Assembly (NCBI RefSeq): GCF_014644295.1
Contig: NZ_BMKK01000004.1
Span: 523,899 to 587,898, forward strand
Reading direction: 5' to 3'
DNA: 64,000 nucleotides
Source: Emticicia aquatilis
Lineage (GTDB): Bacteria; Bacteroidota; Bacteroidia; Cytophagales; Spirosomataceae
Part shown: piece by piece, positions 7,378 to 15,355 of the stretch
Position numbering within the stretch: the stretch's first letter is position 1
Layout of the letters: every line of letters begins with the position of its first letter
The notes under the pieces: generated by a model
Told to the model about the DNA's origin: nothing
Seen by the model: only the letters and a program-made list of their open reading frames with translations
Databases searched by the model: none
Program-made: the position numbers and the translations under genes

Positions 7378-7818
7378 ATGAAAGAATATTTTAAACAAAT
7401 TTTTGAGCATGAACATTGGGCAAATCTGAAGGTTTTGGAGAGCATTATCTGTGCTTCCGAAACACCTCAACGTGCAATTGAGATTTTTTCGCACACGATT
7501 GCCGCCCAACGAATCTGGCTCGACCGAATCAATGGTAATGTGACTGAACTAAAAGTTTGGGAAGTATTTGATAAAGAAATCATGCTCGAACTTTTGGAGA
7601 TTAACTATACCGACATCAATAAAATTATTAATACACAGGATTTTGAACAACTAATTGCCTATAAAACAACTACTGGTCAGCATTTTACGAGTACTATCAA
7701 TCAAATCCTAAGTCATTTGGCTTTGCATGCTTCTTATCATAGGGGGCAAGTAGTTATATTGTTGAAGGGAAAAGTTGAAACCTTACCAGCAACTGATTAT
7801 ATCCTATACATAAGATAA
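7378..7818 (+). CDS. DinB-family four-helix protein
   Basis: The 146-residue product has the DinB/YfiT layout: FEHEHWANLKVLESI at the start, SHTIAAQRIWLDRI (about 38-51) and ILSHLALHASYHRGQVVILLKG (about 109-130). Histidines in EHEHWAN, FSHTI and HASYHRGQ correspond to the usual three-His metal site. Members are thiol-S-transferases or damage-induced proteins; no specific substrate can be named. It follows the maltokinase gene by 86 bases and precedes the PLP enzyme by 34 bases. Confidence 0.8.
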   Translation: MKEYFKQIFEHEHWANLKVLESIICASETPQRAIEIFSHTIAAQRIWLDRINGNVTELKVWEVFDKEIMLELLEINYTDINKIINTQDFEQLIAYKTTTGQHFTSTINQILSHLALHASYHRGQVVILLKGKVETLPATDYILYIR

Positions 7819-7852
7819 TTCTCGAGCGACTTAGAAAACCGTTCTCCAAAAT

Positions 7853-8800
7853 ATGAATCATATACCAAGCCTCAACGACATCAAAGAAGTCCATGAACGT
7901 ATTAAACCGTTCATTCATCATACGCCAGTGTTAAGTTCAGCGAGCATTAATGAACTTGCTGGCTGTGAGATATATTTTAAATGTGAAAACTTTCAGAAGA
8001 TTGGTGCATTTAAAGCAAGGGGGGGGATGAATGCCGTTTTATCTTTATCAAAAGAAGAACAAGAGAAAGGCATCACTACCCACTCATCAGGCAATCATGC
8101 ACAGGCTATTGCTTTGGCCGCTAAAACGGTTGGTACGAAGGCGTATATAGTAATGCCAAGTAATGCTCCAATCATCAAAAAGAATGGAGTGAAAGCCCTT
8201 AATGGAGAAATCATTGAGTGCGAACCAACACTCGAAGCACGCGAATCAACAGTTCAGCAAGTAATTGACCGAACAGGAGCTACGTTTATTCACCCATTTA
8301 ATAATTATGATGTTATTGCAGGACAAGCAACCGCAACGCTCGAACTAATTGAGGAAGTACCTAATTTACAGGTGGTTATGGCCCCTGTTGGAGGTGGTGG
8401 ACTATTAAGCGGAACAGCCCTTGCCACACATTATTTGCTGCCAGAAGCAGAAATAATTTCGGGTGAACCAGAAGGTGCAGCCGATGCGATTTTATCATTT
8501 AAAAGTGGAAAAATTGAGAAAGCACCTTATATCAAGACCATTGCAGATGGCTTGATGACAAATTTAGGAGATAAAACGCTGGAGATTATCAGAATGTATG
8601 TAAAAGATATTATTCTTGTAAGCGATGAAGAAATCATTGCTGCTATGAGACTGATATGGGAGCGATTAAAAATAGTTATTGAGCCTTCGTGTGCAGTGCC
8701 ATTTGCAGCATTATTAAAACAAAAAGAAAGATTTGCTGGGAAAAAAGTAGGAATTATTCTTACTGGTGGAAATGTCGATTTGGGGAAATTACCATTCTAA
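7853..8800 (+). CDS. PLP-dependent threonine/serine dehydratase or serine racemase (fold type II)
   Basis: The 315-residue enzyme has FQKIGAFKARGG with the PLP lysine K54, THSSGNHAQAIALAA (76-90), the phosphate-binding VGGGGLLSG (179-187) and a terminal ILTGGNVD that contacts the pyridine ring. There is no C-terminal ACT domain, so it belongs to the short, catabolic-type threonine dehydratase/serine racemase/hydroxyaspartate ammonia-lyase group, not to biosynthetic IlvA. The exact reaction cannot be chosen from sequence. It ends in a convergent terminator shared with ade. Confidence 0.85.
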   Translation: MNHIPSLNDIKEVHERIKPFIHHTPVLSSASINELAGCEIYFKCENFQKIGAFKARGGMNAVLSLSKEEQEKGITTHSSGNHAQAIALAAKTVGTKAYIVMPSNAPIIKKNGVKALNGEIIECEPTLEARESTVQQVIDRTGATFIHPFNNYDVIAGQATATLELIEEVPNLQVVMAPVGGGGLLSGTALATHYLLPEAEIISGEPEGAADAILSFKSGKIEKAPYIKTIADGLMTNLGDKTLEIIRMYVKDIILVSDEEIIAAMRLIWERLKIVIEPSCAVPFAALLKQKERFAGKKVGIILTGGNVDLGKLPF

Positions 8801-8807
8801 AACCAAC

Positions 8808-8838
8808 AAACGAGGTAAGTTTTTAATTCACCTCGTTT
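8808..8838. terminator. Hairpin between convergent genes
   Basis: AAACGAGGT (8808-8816) pairs perfectly with ACCTCGTTT (8830-8838) around a 13-base loop. It can serve the plus-strand dehydratase gene and the minus-strand ade gene, though U-tracts are short. Confidence 0.6.
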
Positions 8839-8913
8839 ATTAAGTAATTTGCACCATATATTGCTTACACTAAGTTATCAAATTAAGAGAACTGCTGTGG
8901 TCTATAGACTATT

Positions 8914-8927
8914 GACCGTGGACTATT
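8914..8927 (-). repeat. 3'-end tag repeat, copy after ade
   Basis: On the minus strand AATAGTCCACGGTC starts three bases after the ade stop codon and continues into AATAGTCTATAGACC. The same 14 bases directly follow the stop of the sensor kinase gene at 40623-40636, in the same orientation relative to the gene. Confidence 0.6.
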
Positions 8928-8929
8928 TA

Positions 8930-10567
8930 TCATTCAAATAAATCTACAAATTTAAATTCCTCTCCATCAAAAAGTCCTAAATCGCTGAGTTTTAAAGCTG
9001 GTATAACTAACAATGCCATGAACGAAAGACTCATAAATGGGGAAATTAGCGTACTACCAAGCTGTTCCTTTACAAATTGGTCAATTTTTGTATAACTTTC
9101 AGCTACTTTATAGCCATCATCACTGCTCATTAAACCCGCCACTGGCAAACCAAGCACCCCTCTTTTAGTATTACTTACAGCTGCCACTCCACCTTTTTCA
9201 CGTATAATTAAATTAATTGCTTCGCAAATCGAAAAATCATCCACTCCTACTGCAATGATATTATGCGAATCATGCCCGACTGATGATGCAATAGCCCCCT
9301 CTTTCAAACCATAGTTATTGATAAATGCAATGGCTGGTGGAGCAGTTTTATAACGATTCAAAACTACAATTTTTAGAACATCCTGTTCTAAATCAGATAC
9401 GACCAAACCATTTTCTACTTTGGGTTCAACAAATATCTCATTGGTAATCAACTGTCCATCAATGGTTTGTATAACTCGCATACGTTGAACATTTTCTGGA
9501 GCAACAACTTCAATTTGCTTTGGTTCAAGTGGTTCGCAATCAAAATTATTGATAATCTCACTTTGTAAATTTTCAATCAATGAAACGCCATTTTCAGCCA
9601 CTTTCTGTCCATTGATATACGTTGCTTCTACATTAAAATCATCTAAATTATCAACTACTATAAAATCAGCCCAATCTCCTTCTCTAAGTAAACCAATATT
9701 CATTCTATAATGCAGAACTGGATTAATAGTAGCCATTCTTAGCACTTTAAATCTATCAATTCCTTTTGCTACCGCTCTTTTTACCAATTGATTCAAATGG
9801 CCTTCGACCAAATTATCAGGATGTTTGTCATCCGAGCAAAACATCATATTAGCAAAATATTCATCCGCTAACGGAATTAGTTCTTCAAAATTCTTAGCAG
9901 CACTTCCTTCCCGAATCAATATTTTCATACCAAGCTTGAGTTTCTCTAAAGCCTCGCCTTTTGTAAAACACTCATGGTCGGTTTCAATTCCTGCTTCAAT
10001 ATATTTTTTTGCAGCAGCACCTCTCAAACCAGGGGCATGACCATCTACGGGCTTGTTAAATGCCTGTGCTAAAGCAATTTTTTGCATTACCATCGGGTCT
10101 TCGTGCAGTACTCCCGGAAAATTCATCATCTCAGCCAAATAGCCGACTTCCTTGAACGTAAATAAATGTGCAATATCTTTTGCAGTAATCTCCGCACCTG
10201 CGGTTTCAAAGCCAGTTGCAGGCACGCAAGAAGGAGCTCCAAAACAAAATTTGAATGGTACACGACGCCCATCTTCAATCATAAATTCTACACCTTTCAC
10301 TCCCAAAACATTGGCAATCTCGTGTGGGTCAGAAACAGTTCCGACGGTTCCATGTACAACCGCCAAACGAGCAAATTGAGCGGGTGTAAGCATCGAACTT
10401 TCAACATGAACATGGGCATCTACCAAACCGGGCAGTATATACTTCTCACCTTCTTTTTCTGGTCCTTGGAGATTTATTTGATGGATTCTACCATTTTCGA
10501 TAATCAACGTTCCGTACGAAATCGTACCATCAAACACATTAACTATATTGGCACTTAAATTTATCAT
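8930..10567 (-). CDS. ade: Adenine deaminase
   Basis: The 545-residue amidohydrolase has the metal-binding VDAHVHVESSM (49-59, H52 and H54), HGTVGTVSDPHEIANV soon after, and C-terminal VGHDSHNIIAVG and LPVAGLMSSDDG stretches that are typical of Ade-type adenine deaminases (EC 3.5.4.2), which convert adenine to hypoxanthine. Length matches the family (about 550-600). It is the only gene on this strand between 8.8 and 11.7 kb and carries no neighbouring purine genes. Confidence 0.94.
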   Translation of the reverse strand: MINLSANIVNVFDGTISYGTLIIENGRIHQINLQGPEKEGEKYILPGLVDAHVHVESSMLTPAQFARLAVVHGTVGTVSDPHEIANVLGVKGVEFMIEDGRRVPFKFCFGAPSCVPATGFETAGAEITAKDIAHLFTFKEVGYLAEMMNFPGVLHEDPMVMQKIALAQAFNKPVDGHAPGLRGAAAKKYIEAGIETDHECFTKGEALEKLKLGMKILIREGSAAKNFEELIPLADEYFANMMFCSDDKHPDNLVEGHLNQLVKRAVAKGIDRFKVLRMATINPVLHYRMNIGLLREGDWADFIVVDNLDDFNVEATYINGQKVAENGVSLIENLQSEIINNFDCEPLEPKQIEVVAPENVQRMRVIQTIDGQLITNEIFVEPKVENGLVVSDLEQDVLKIVVLNRYKTAPPAIAFINNYGLKEGAIASSVGHDSHNIIAVGVDDFSICEAINLIIREKGGVAAVSNTKRGVLGLPVAGLMSSDDGYKVAESYTKIDQFVKEQLGSTLISPFMSLSFMALLVIPALKLSDLGLFDGEEFKFVDLFE

Positions 10568-10713
10568 TGCCGAAATTTAGGATTCACATTTTTTTAGTCG
10601 TGTAAAATAAATCTTTTTTTAGAAAAAATATTAATCAAAAGCCAATTATTGTCGAAATTAGCTTGAAAAGTACTGAATTAGATAAAAATTACAATCGAAT
10701 TGTGACCAAAGAA

Positions 10714-10721
10714 TAGATTTG
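10714..10721 (+). promoter_or_regulatory. -7 box of the candidate plus-strand RNA
   Basis: TAGATTTG fits TAnnTTTG exactly and would place the start near 10728, seven bases before the closing stem of the structured RNA. No TTG lies at the expected -33 distance, so it may be weak or regulated. Confidence 0.4.
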
Positions 10722-10727
10722 ATAGTC

Positions 10728-10839
10728 TAATAAACGAAATCACTTAAAATGTAAGTTTAAAAAGAGTGAACCTTTTAATTCGACAAGTTGCTGAGTGATT
10801 TCGAGAACTTCGTAGGGAGAAATCTCTGCGGAGTTTTTT
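10728..10839 (+). ncRNA. Candidate small RNA 1 (about 110 nt)
   Basis: A 10-bp perfect closing stem, CGAAATCACT (10735-10744) with AGTGATTTCG (10794-10803), encloses a 49-base domain. It is followed after three bases by a 12-bp hairpin (10807-10818 with 10823-10834, three G-U pairs) capped by GAAA and ending in TTTTTT. The block GAGTGAACCTTTT at 10764-10776 recurs at 10901-10913. It does not show 4.5S SRP, tmRNA or RNase P signatures that I can recognise. There is no coding potential. Confidence 0.5.
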
Positions 10840-10854
10840 ACTCAATATACCAAA

Positions 10855-10985
10855 AAAATAAAAAAGTCATCCAATAATATCAGATGACTTTAAGTCTATT
10901 GAGTGAACCTTTTTGAATATTTTTACAACAATAGCTTAGTGATTTCTTACGCTATTATTTATCTGTGTGTATCTTTTGCGAACAC
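10855..10985 (-). ncRNA. Candidate small RNA 2 (about 130 nt, minus strand)
   Basis: Read on the minus strand, the unit would start near 10985 downstream of a sigma54-like promoter. It has an AATAGC...GCTATT stem around GAAATCACT and then AAAAGGTTCACTC. It ends in a 9-bp hairpin (10891-10883 with 10871-10863) with a long U-rich tract to about 10852. Its GAAATCACT and AAAAGGTTCACTC blocks are complementary to blocks of small RNA 1 and to the leader of the esterase gene at 25997. Confidence 0.42.
10863..10891 (-). terminator. Minus-strand intrinsic terminator
   Basis: AAAGTCATC (10863-10871) pairs perfectly with GATGACTTT (10883-10891). Below 10866 the plus strand is almost all A, giving a minus-strand U-tract of about a dozen bases. 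No annotated minus-strand gene lies upstream of it, which argues for an unannotated transcript. Confidence 0.65.
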
Positions 10986-10995
10986 TACTTTTAAA

Positions 10996-11014
10996 ACCAA
11001 AACCGTGCCAAAAA
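10996..11014 (-). promoter_or_regulatory. Sigma54-like promoter, minus strand
   Basis: The minus strand reads TTTTTGGCACGGTTTTGGT from 11014. TGGCAC with GG at 11009-11008 matches the -24 element, and the G at 10997, ten bases on, sits at the -12 position (GT instead of GC). A start would fall near 10985. Confidence 0.45.
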
Positions 11015-11096
11015 GTTATTGAATGGATAATTTTTTAATTTGATATATTTTCCCATCATATCAAGCGGTTATCCGTAAATTTTGCAAGTTGCTTAA

Positions 11097-11115
11097 TTTT
11101 GGCACAGATTTTGTA
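11097..11115 (+). promoter_or_regulatory. Sigma54-like promoter, plus strand
   Basis: TTTTGGCACAGATTTTGTA has GG at 11101-11102 and GT at 11113-11114, the ten-base spacing of -24/-12 promoters, with TGGCAC intact. It would start near 11125, upstream of the small membrane protein gene at 11282, leaving a leader of about 157 bases. Confidence 0.5.
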
Positions 11116-11164
11116 GTAATAACACCTGTTTTTTCTGCATTATCTAAGATTTCCATCAAAAATA

Positions 11165-11183
11165 GCCAATTATTGGCCTTTTT
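11165..11183 (+). terminator. Short hairpin with U-tract in the leader of the 11282 gene
   Basis: GCCAAT and ATTGGC flank a single T (11165-11177), followed by C and five T. If transcription starts near 11125 this could attenuate read-through into the coding region. The stem must open a few pairs to form a loop, so the case is weak. Confidence 0.3.
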
Positions 11184-11281
11184 AACCATTCATAAAAATT
11201 CCTCACTAATTCTGATACTTTTCCAACGAATCTACGTTTAATTATATTGAATGAAAATACACCCCTCATTCTCCTTTAATA

Positions 11282-11635
11282 ATGACAAATCAAAGTGATA
11301 GCGTTTCACAAAGTTTTAAAGAAAAAAAACGTAAAGATTTAATGGCAAGTTTAGCTATTGATGCCTTAGGGATGGCTTCTTATCTAATTCCAGCACTGGG
11401 CGAAGCAGCAGATTTGGTAATTGCACCAATTGTTTCTATTTTAATTTACGCCGTTCACCGTACAACGTTTGGTGCAGTGGCAGGTTTCTTGGAAGAAATT
11501 ATTCCTTTTACTGATATTATTCCAAGTGCCACAATCATTTGGTTTTATAGGTATTTTCTAAAAGGCGAAAACACTTATAATGAGTTTGTGAATAAATTCA
11601 GAAAAAAGAATGCTATCATAATTGATGCTAAATAA
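11282..11635 (+). CDS. Small conserved-looking membrane protein of unknown function
   Basis: The 117-residue protein has a charged N-terminus (SFKEKKRKDLMAS), then hydrophobic stretches at about 24-38 (AIDALGMASYLIPAL), 44-58 (LVIAPIVSILIYAVH) and 62-90, and a basic C-terminus. This suggests two or three membrane segments in the inner membrane. I do not recognise a family with certainty. It stands alone between a long regulatory region with a sigma54-like promoter and a bidirectional terminator, so its expression is probably conditional. Confidence 0.65.
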   Translation: MTNQSDSVSQSFKEKKRKDLMASLAIDALGMASYLIPALGEAADLVIAPIVSILIYAVHRTTFGAVAGFLEEIIPFTDIIPSATIIWFYRYFLKGENTYNEFVNKFRKKNAIIIDAK

Positions 11636-11646
11636 ACCATAAAACA

Positions 11647-11681
11647 AAAAGCGTCTTGTAAGTTTTTACAAGACGCTTTTA
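11647..11681. terminator. Bidirectional terminator between the small membrane protein gene and nuoJ
   Basis: AAAAGCGTCTTGTAA (11647-11661) and TTACAAGACGCTTTT (11666-11680) are perfectly complementary and carry A/T tracts on both sides. It ends the plus-strand gene and the minus-strand nuo operon. Confidence 0.9.
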
Positions 11682-11700
11682 TCATATTATTTACCTAAGC

Positions 11701-12237
11701 TTAGAAGTGTCTTTCACCAGCTTCACGTTTTGCCAACATTACAGCTCCTGCCATTGCTACTAAAAACAATACAGAAACTAACTCAAATGGTAACAAATAT
11801 TCTCCATAAAGCGATTTACCTAAAACCTCAACCATACCTGTTTGAGAACTGAAACTTGTTACATCAACTTTCTGCTTTTCGGCTCTTCTGAGAAATATAA
11901 TTAAAATACCACCCAATAAAAGAGCAGTTATCACCGCAGTAGTAATTAATTTATTATTCTTCATCTCATCAGATTCTTGTTTCATATTTAAGAACATAAT
12001 CACGAATAAAAACAAAACCATAATGGCACCTGCATACACGATGATGTTGACAGCAGCTAAAAATTGTGCATTTAATAAAATATAATGTGCCGAAATCGAG
12101 AAGAAGGTCACGATTAAATAGATGACACTATGCACTGGGTTTTTCGACATGATAGTACCTAATGCACCAAAAAGCGTCAGTACTGATAAGATTGCGAAAG
12201 TGTACCAAATTGGAGGTAAACTAAGTATATTTTGCAT
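11701..12237 (-). CDS. nuoJ: NADH-quinone oxidoreductase subunit J
   Basis: This 178-residue membrane subunit of complex I has five hydrophobic segments. LTLFGALGTIMSKNPVHSVIYLI (about 20-42) and AQFLAAVNIIVYAGAIMVLFLFVIMFLNM (about 57-85) contain the glycine-rich pi-bulge helix typical of NuoJ/ND6. It is the last gene of the operon here; a terminator follows 21 bases downstream, so nuoK, L, M and N are not in this transcript. Confidence 0.93.
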   Translation of the reverse strand: MQNILSLPPIWYTFAILSVLTLFGALGTIMSKNPVHSVIYLIVTFFSISAHYILLNAQFLAAVNIIVYAGAIMVLFLFVIMFLNMKQESDEMKNNKLITTAVITALLLGGILIIFLRRAEKQKVDVTSFSSQTGMVEVLGKSLYGEYLLPFELVSVLFLVAMAGAVMLAKREAGERHF

Positions 12238-12268
12238 ATTCTGGTTAAAATCTAAGGCTTAATAAAAA

Positions 12269-12826
12269 TTATTTCCAAAGCTTCATGGCATCTTCTTTGG
12301 TCCAAGCATCTCTTTGGTAACGTTGATTCATGTCTTCTACCAATTGGTCTTTGCCATAAATTACATCCGAACGGTCTGTAAATACAGGTACAAATTTATC
12401 GTGACGTAAGTAAACCGCTTGCTTCGGACAAGCTTCTTCGCAAAGTCCACAGAAAATACAACGGAGCATATTAATCTCATATACTGCTGCATATTTTTCT
12501 TCACGATAGAGGTGTTCTTCACCTTTTACACGCTCTTGAGCAACCATTGAAATAGCTTCGGCAGGGCAAGCAACTGCACAAAGCCCACAGGCCGTACAAC
12601 GCTCACGTCCTTCTTCATCTCTTTTCAAGATATGATGTCCACGAAAAACTGGTCCTAAATAACGTTTTTGTTCAGGATATTCGATTGTTGGCTTCTTTTG
12701 GAAGAAGTGTTTAATAGTAATTCCTAAACCTGTAGCAAGAGAAGGCAAATAACTTCTCTCGAATAAACTTAATTCGGATTTATCAGTCTTTTTTGCTCTA
12801 TTAGTTAATTGCATAATTTTTATCAA
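12269..12826 (-). CDS. nuoI: NADH-quinone oxidoreductase subunit I (2x[4Fe-4S] ferredoxin-like)
   Basis: The 185-residue peripheral-arm subunit has two CxxCxxCxxxCP clusters: C77, C80, C83, C87 and C123, C126, C129, C133, which ligate N6a and N6b. The N-terminal amphipathic part (LPSLATGLGITIKHFFQ) anchors it at the membrane. The ATG at 12814 (MQLTNRAKK) is a plausible alternative start. It lies 31 bases upstream of nuoJ. Confidence 0.96.
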   Translation of the reverse strand: MIKIMQLTNRAKKTDKSELSLFERSYLPSLATGLGITIKHFFQKKPTIEYPEQKRYLGPVFRGHHILKRDEEGRERCTACGLCAVACPAEAISMVAQERVKGEEHLYREEKYAAVYEINMLRCIFCGLCEEACPKQAVYLRHDKFVPVFTDRSDVIYGKDQLVEDMNQRYQRDAWTKEDAMKLWK

Positions 12827-12920
12827 TTTAGCCTTAGAGAAATCACTAAAGCCTTCAAAATAATATTTTTATTTATAGCCAATCGCTCACATTAATAAGT
12901 GATTGTAAAAAGGAAACCAA

Positions 12921-14096
12921 TTAAGCTCCCATTATAGCATTTTTCTTTTTCGGACGTAATGACCAACCTACAGAAATTAGTACAATCATTAAACCTAAGC
13001 CTGCCCAGATTCCAACTAATTTATAACCTGAAAGAATCGCACCAGCTGTAATAACAAGGTTTGCAACGGCCAACGGGATAAGACCCTTCCAACCAAGATT
13101 CATTAATTGGTCATAACGGAAACGTGGAACTGTCCAACGAACCCACATAAAGAAGAAAATACCAAATAATATTTTTGTAAACATTGAGCCAATACCAATC
13201 AAAGTAGCAACATTATGACCAACATTTGCACCTAAAGCTGATATTAACTGTGTCTCTACGAAATCCATACCTGGGTAGTTATATCCACCAAAGAATAAAC
13301 AAGCTGTCACTGCCGAAGAAGCAAACATATTGATGTACTCTGCAAATAGATAAAAACCTAATTTCATTGAGCTATATTCTGTGTGGTAACCACCAACTAA
13401 CTCAGTTTCACACTCTGGTAAATCGAATGGAGTACGATTACACTCAGCAAATGCACAAACTGTGAAAATCAAAAATCCAAGTGGTTGATAGAAGATATTC
13501 CAATTTCCGCCATGTTGTTGCAATACAATCTCACGAACTGACAATGTACCCGACATCATCAAAATGGCAATGATTGACATACCCATTGCTAATTCATAAC
13601 TGATGTTTTGTGATGCTGCACGAATAGCACCTAACAAAGAGAATTTGTTATTAGAAGCCCATCCACCAATCATTACACCATATACACCGAGTGAAACTAC
13701 ACCAAAAACGTATAGAATACCAATGTTGATTTCGATAGCTTGAACAAAAACTTCTTTTCCACCAATTATAAATGAATTACCAAACGGCACAACAGCACTC
13801 GACATTAAAGCAGTAAACATTGATAAACATGGGCCTAAAATAAATAACCATTTATCGGCTTGTGCTGGAATAAAATCTTCTTTGAAAAACATTTTACCCG
13901 CATCGGCTAAAGGCTGTAACAAACCACCCCAACCAGCACGGTTCGGACCACGACGGTCTTGAATATAAGCAGCAACCTTACGCTCAGCCCAAGTTGAGTA
14001 AGCTGCAATGCCGAGTGTGATTGCAAAAATTACGATGATAATGAGAGCTTTCCAAAGAAACATACTTTCAGTCAGCCATTGTACAAAAGAACTCAT
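12921..14096 (-). CDS. nuoH: NADH-quinone oxidoreductase subunit H
   Basis: The 391-residue subunit has about eight to nine membrane helices and forms part of the quinone chamber. YSTWAERKVAAYIQDRRGPNRAG (about 33-55), LLQPLADAGKMFFKED and AECNRTPFDLPECETELVGGYHTEYSSMKLG (about 217-247), the acidic loop near the quinone entrance, are conserved. It follows nuoG by 105 bases. Confidence 0.96.
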   Translation of the reverse strand: MSSFVQWLTESMFLWKALIIIVIFAITLGIAAYSTWAERKVAAYIQDRRGPNRAGWGGLLQPLADAGKMFFKEDFIPAQADKWLFILGPCLSMFTALMSSAVVPFGNSFIIGGKEVFVQAIEINIGILYVFGVVSLGVYGVMIGGWASNNKFSLLGAIRAASQNISYELAMGMSIIAILMMSGTLSVREIVLQQHGGNWNIFYQPLGFLIFTVCAFAECNRTPFDLPECETELVGGYHTEYSSMKLGFYLFAEYINMFASSAVTACLFFGGYNYPGMDFVETQLISALGANVGHNVATLIGIGSMFTKILFGIFFFMWVRWTVPRFRYDQLMNLGWKGLIPLAVANLVITAGAILSGYKLVGIWAGLGLMIVLISVGWSLRPKKKNAIMGA

Positions 14097-14201
14097 AATT
14101 AAAAATTTACGACGGGCTTGCCCGATGGATTATGATTTATGAATTACGTTTCAATCGCAACTCCAAATAAATTCAAAATATTATTAATGAAAACTCAAAA
14201 A

Positions 14202-15293
14202 TTACTTCTTAAAAAAGCTTTCATTTTTTTGCATTAAAGCTTTATAATCTTCTGATTGCTTAATTTCAGCCATTTCATTTACATACGGACGAGAATCATC
14301 AATCTTTTTGTATTGAGATTCAGCCAATTTTAATGCAAAATCAGGTTTCTTAATCAAGTTAGCACCATATTTATTGGCTGAAATAACTGAAGCACGATTT
14401 ACTTTTGTAGGTCCTTCAATTACCCAATCGCTGGTTTTCTTTTTTTCAAAGCGGCAAGTGTTGCATATGAATTCTTTAACTTCGCCCCACTCGTTTTTGC
14501 GAGCAGTTACACGAATTACTTCATCGCCACGATACCATAATTGAACTTTTCCACTACACTTATCGCAATCACAGTGTGCATCTACTGGTTTTGAGAACCA
14601 AACACGGTTTTTGAAACGATAAGTTTTATCGGTCAAAGCTCCTACTGGGCAAACATCAATTACGTTTCCTGAGAAATCATTATCTATCGCACGACCAATA
14701 TATGTTGAAATCTCAGCGTGGTCGCCTCTTCCCATCACACCGTGAACACGTCCGTCGGTGATTTGGTCAGCTGTATAAACGCAACGATAACACAACACAC
14801 AACGTGTCATGTGTAGTTGGATATATGGACCAATGTCTTCTTTCTCGAATGTACGACGCTCTTCTTCGTAACGAGTTGTGCTTACACCATTTTCAAAAGC
14901 AAAATCTTGTAAATGACATTCACCTGCTTGGTCACAAACTGGACAATCGAGTGGGTGATTGAGCAACAAAAACTCAACTACTCCTTTACGAGCCTCCACT
15001 ACTTGTGGGTTGGTGAAGTTTTCAACTACCATACCATCTTGCACAGGTGTAATACACGAAGCAACCAATTTAGGCATCGGACGTGGGTCTTTGGCCGAAC
15101 CAGCTGCAACTTTTACCAAACAAGCACGACATTTTCCACCCGAACCCTTGAGTGGTTCGTAATAACACATGGCTGGAGGTGCTACTTCTGGCCCGATTTG
15201 GCGAGCTGCCTGCATGATGGTTGTTCCCGGAGCAACTTCTACTTCCACTCCATCCACAGTGACCTTAAACATTGTTGGTTTTATATCTTCCAT
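14202..15293 (-). CDS. nuoG: NADH-quinone oxidoreductase subunit G, short form
   Basis: The 363-residue protein has an N-terminal [2Fe-2S] domain (C43, C55, C58, C80), the HPLDCPVCDQAGEC His/Cys [4Fe-4S] motif, and CVLCYRCVY...CPVGAL for the next cluster. A C-terminal CDCDKCSG...CNTCRF region adds further cysteines. It stops there: the molybdopterin-oxidoreductase-like domain that makes other NuoG proteins 700-900 residues long is absent. The reading frame ends cleanly with nuoH following, so this looks like a natural short form and not a frameshift. Confidence 0.92.
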   Translation of the reverse strand: MEDIKPTMFKVTVDGVEVEVAPGTTIMQAARQIGPEVAPPAMCYYEPLKGSGGKCRACLVKVAAGSAKDPRPMPKLVASCITPVQDGMVVENFTNPQVVEARKGVVEFLLLNHPLDCPVCDQAGECHLQDFAFENGVSTTRYEEERRTFEKEDIGPYIQLHMTRCVLCYRCVYTADQITDGRVHGVMGRGDHAEISTYIGRAIDNDFSGNVIDVCPVGALTDKTYRFKNRVWFSKPVDAHCDCDKCSGKVQLWYRGDEVIRVTARKNEWGEVKEFICNTCRFEKKKTSDWVIEGPTKVNRASVISANKYGANLIKKPDFALKLAESQYKKIDDSRPYVNEMAEIKQSEDYKALMQKNESFFKK

Positions 15294-15355
15294 CAGTTTT
15301 TCTGATAATAAACTTCTTTTTTCTTACTTAAAATAATATTTTACAGATGAACGGC

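Larger units (their letters stand above)
10568..11281. other. 0.7-kb intergenic region with two RNA-like units and two sigma54-like promoters
   Basis: The gap between ade (minus) and the small membrane protein gene (plus) has no convincing open frame. It contains a -7 box (10714-10721), a plus-strand structured unit ending in a terminator (to 10839), a minus-strand unit ending in a terminator (10891 down to about 10852), direct repeats shared by the two units, and two TTGGCAC motifs pointing outward (11009 minus, 11099 plus). A short hairpin with U-tract lies at 11165-11183. Confidence 0.6.

Noticed and set aside
10166..10558. 130-residue open frame on the plus strand opposite ade
   Set aside because: It is the antisense shadow of a well-conserved coding region, with Cys/Trp/His-rich composition and no family resemblance.
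10563..10840. Candidate RNA considered as 4.5S SRP, 6S or tmRNA
   Set aside because: No SRP tetraloop domain, no tmRNA tag frame or tRNA-like ends, and it is too short and not bubble-like enough for 6S; no covariance model could be run.
14913..15305. 130-residue open frame on the plus strand opposite nuoG
   Set aside because: Antisense to iron-sulfur domain codons; composition is not protein-like.
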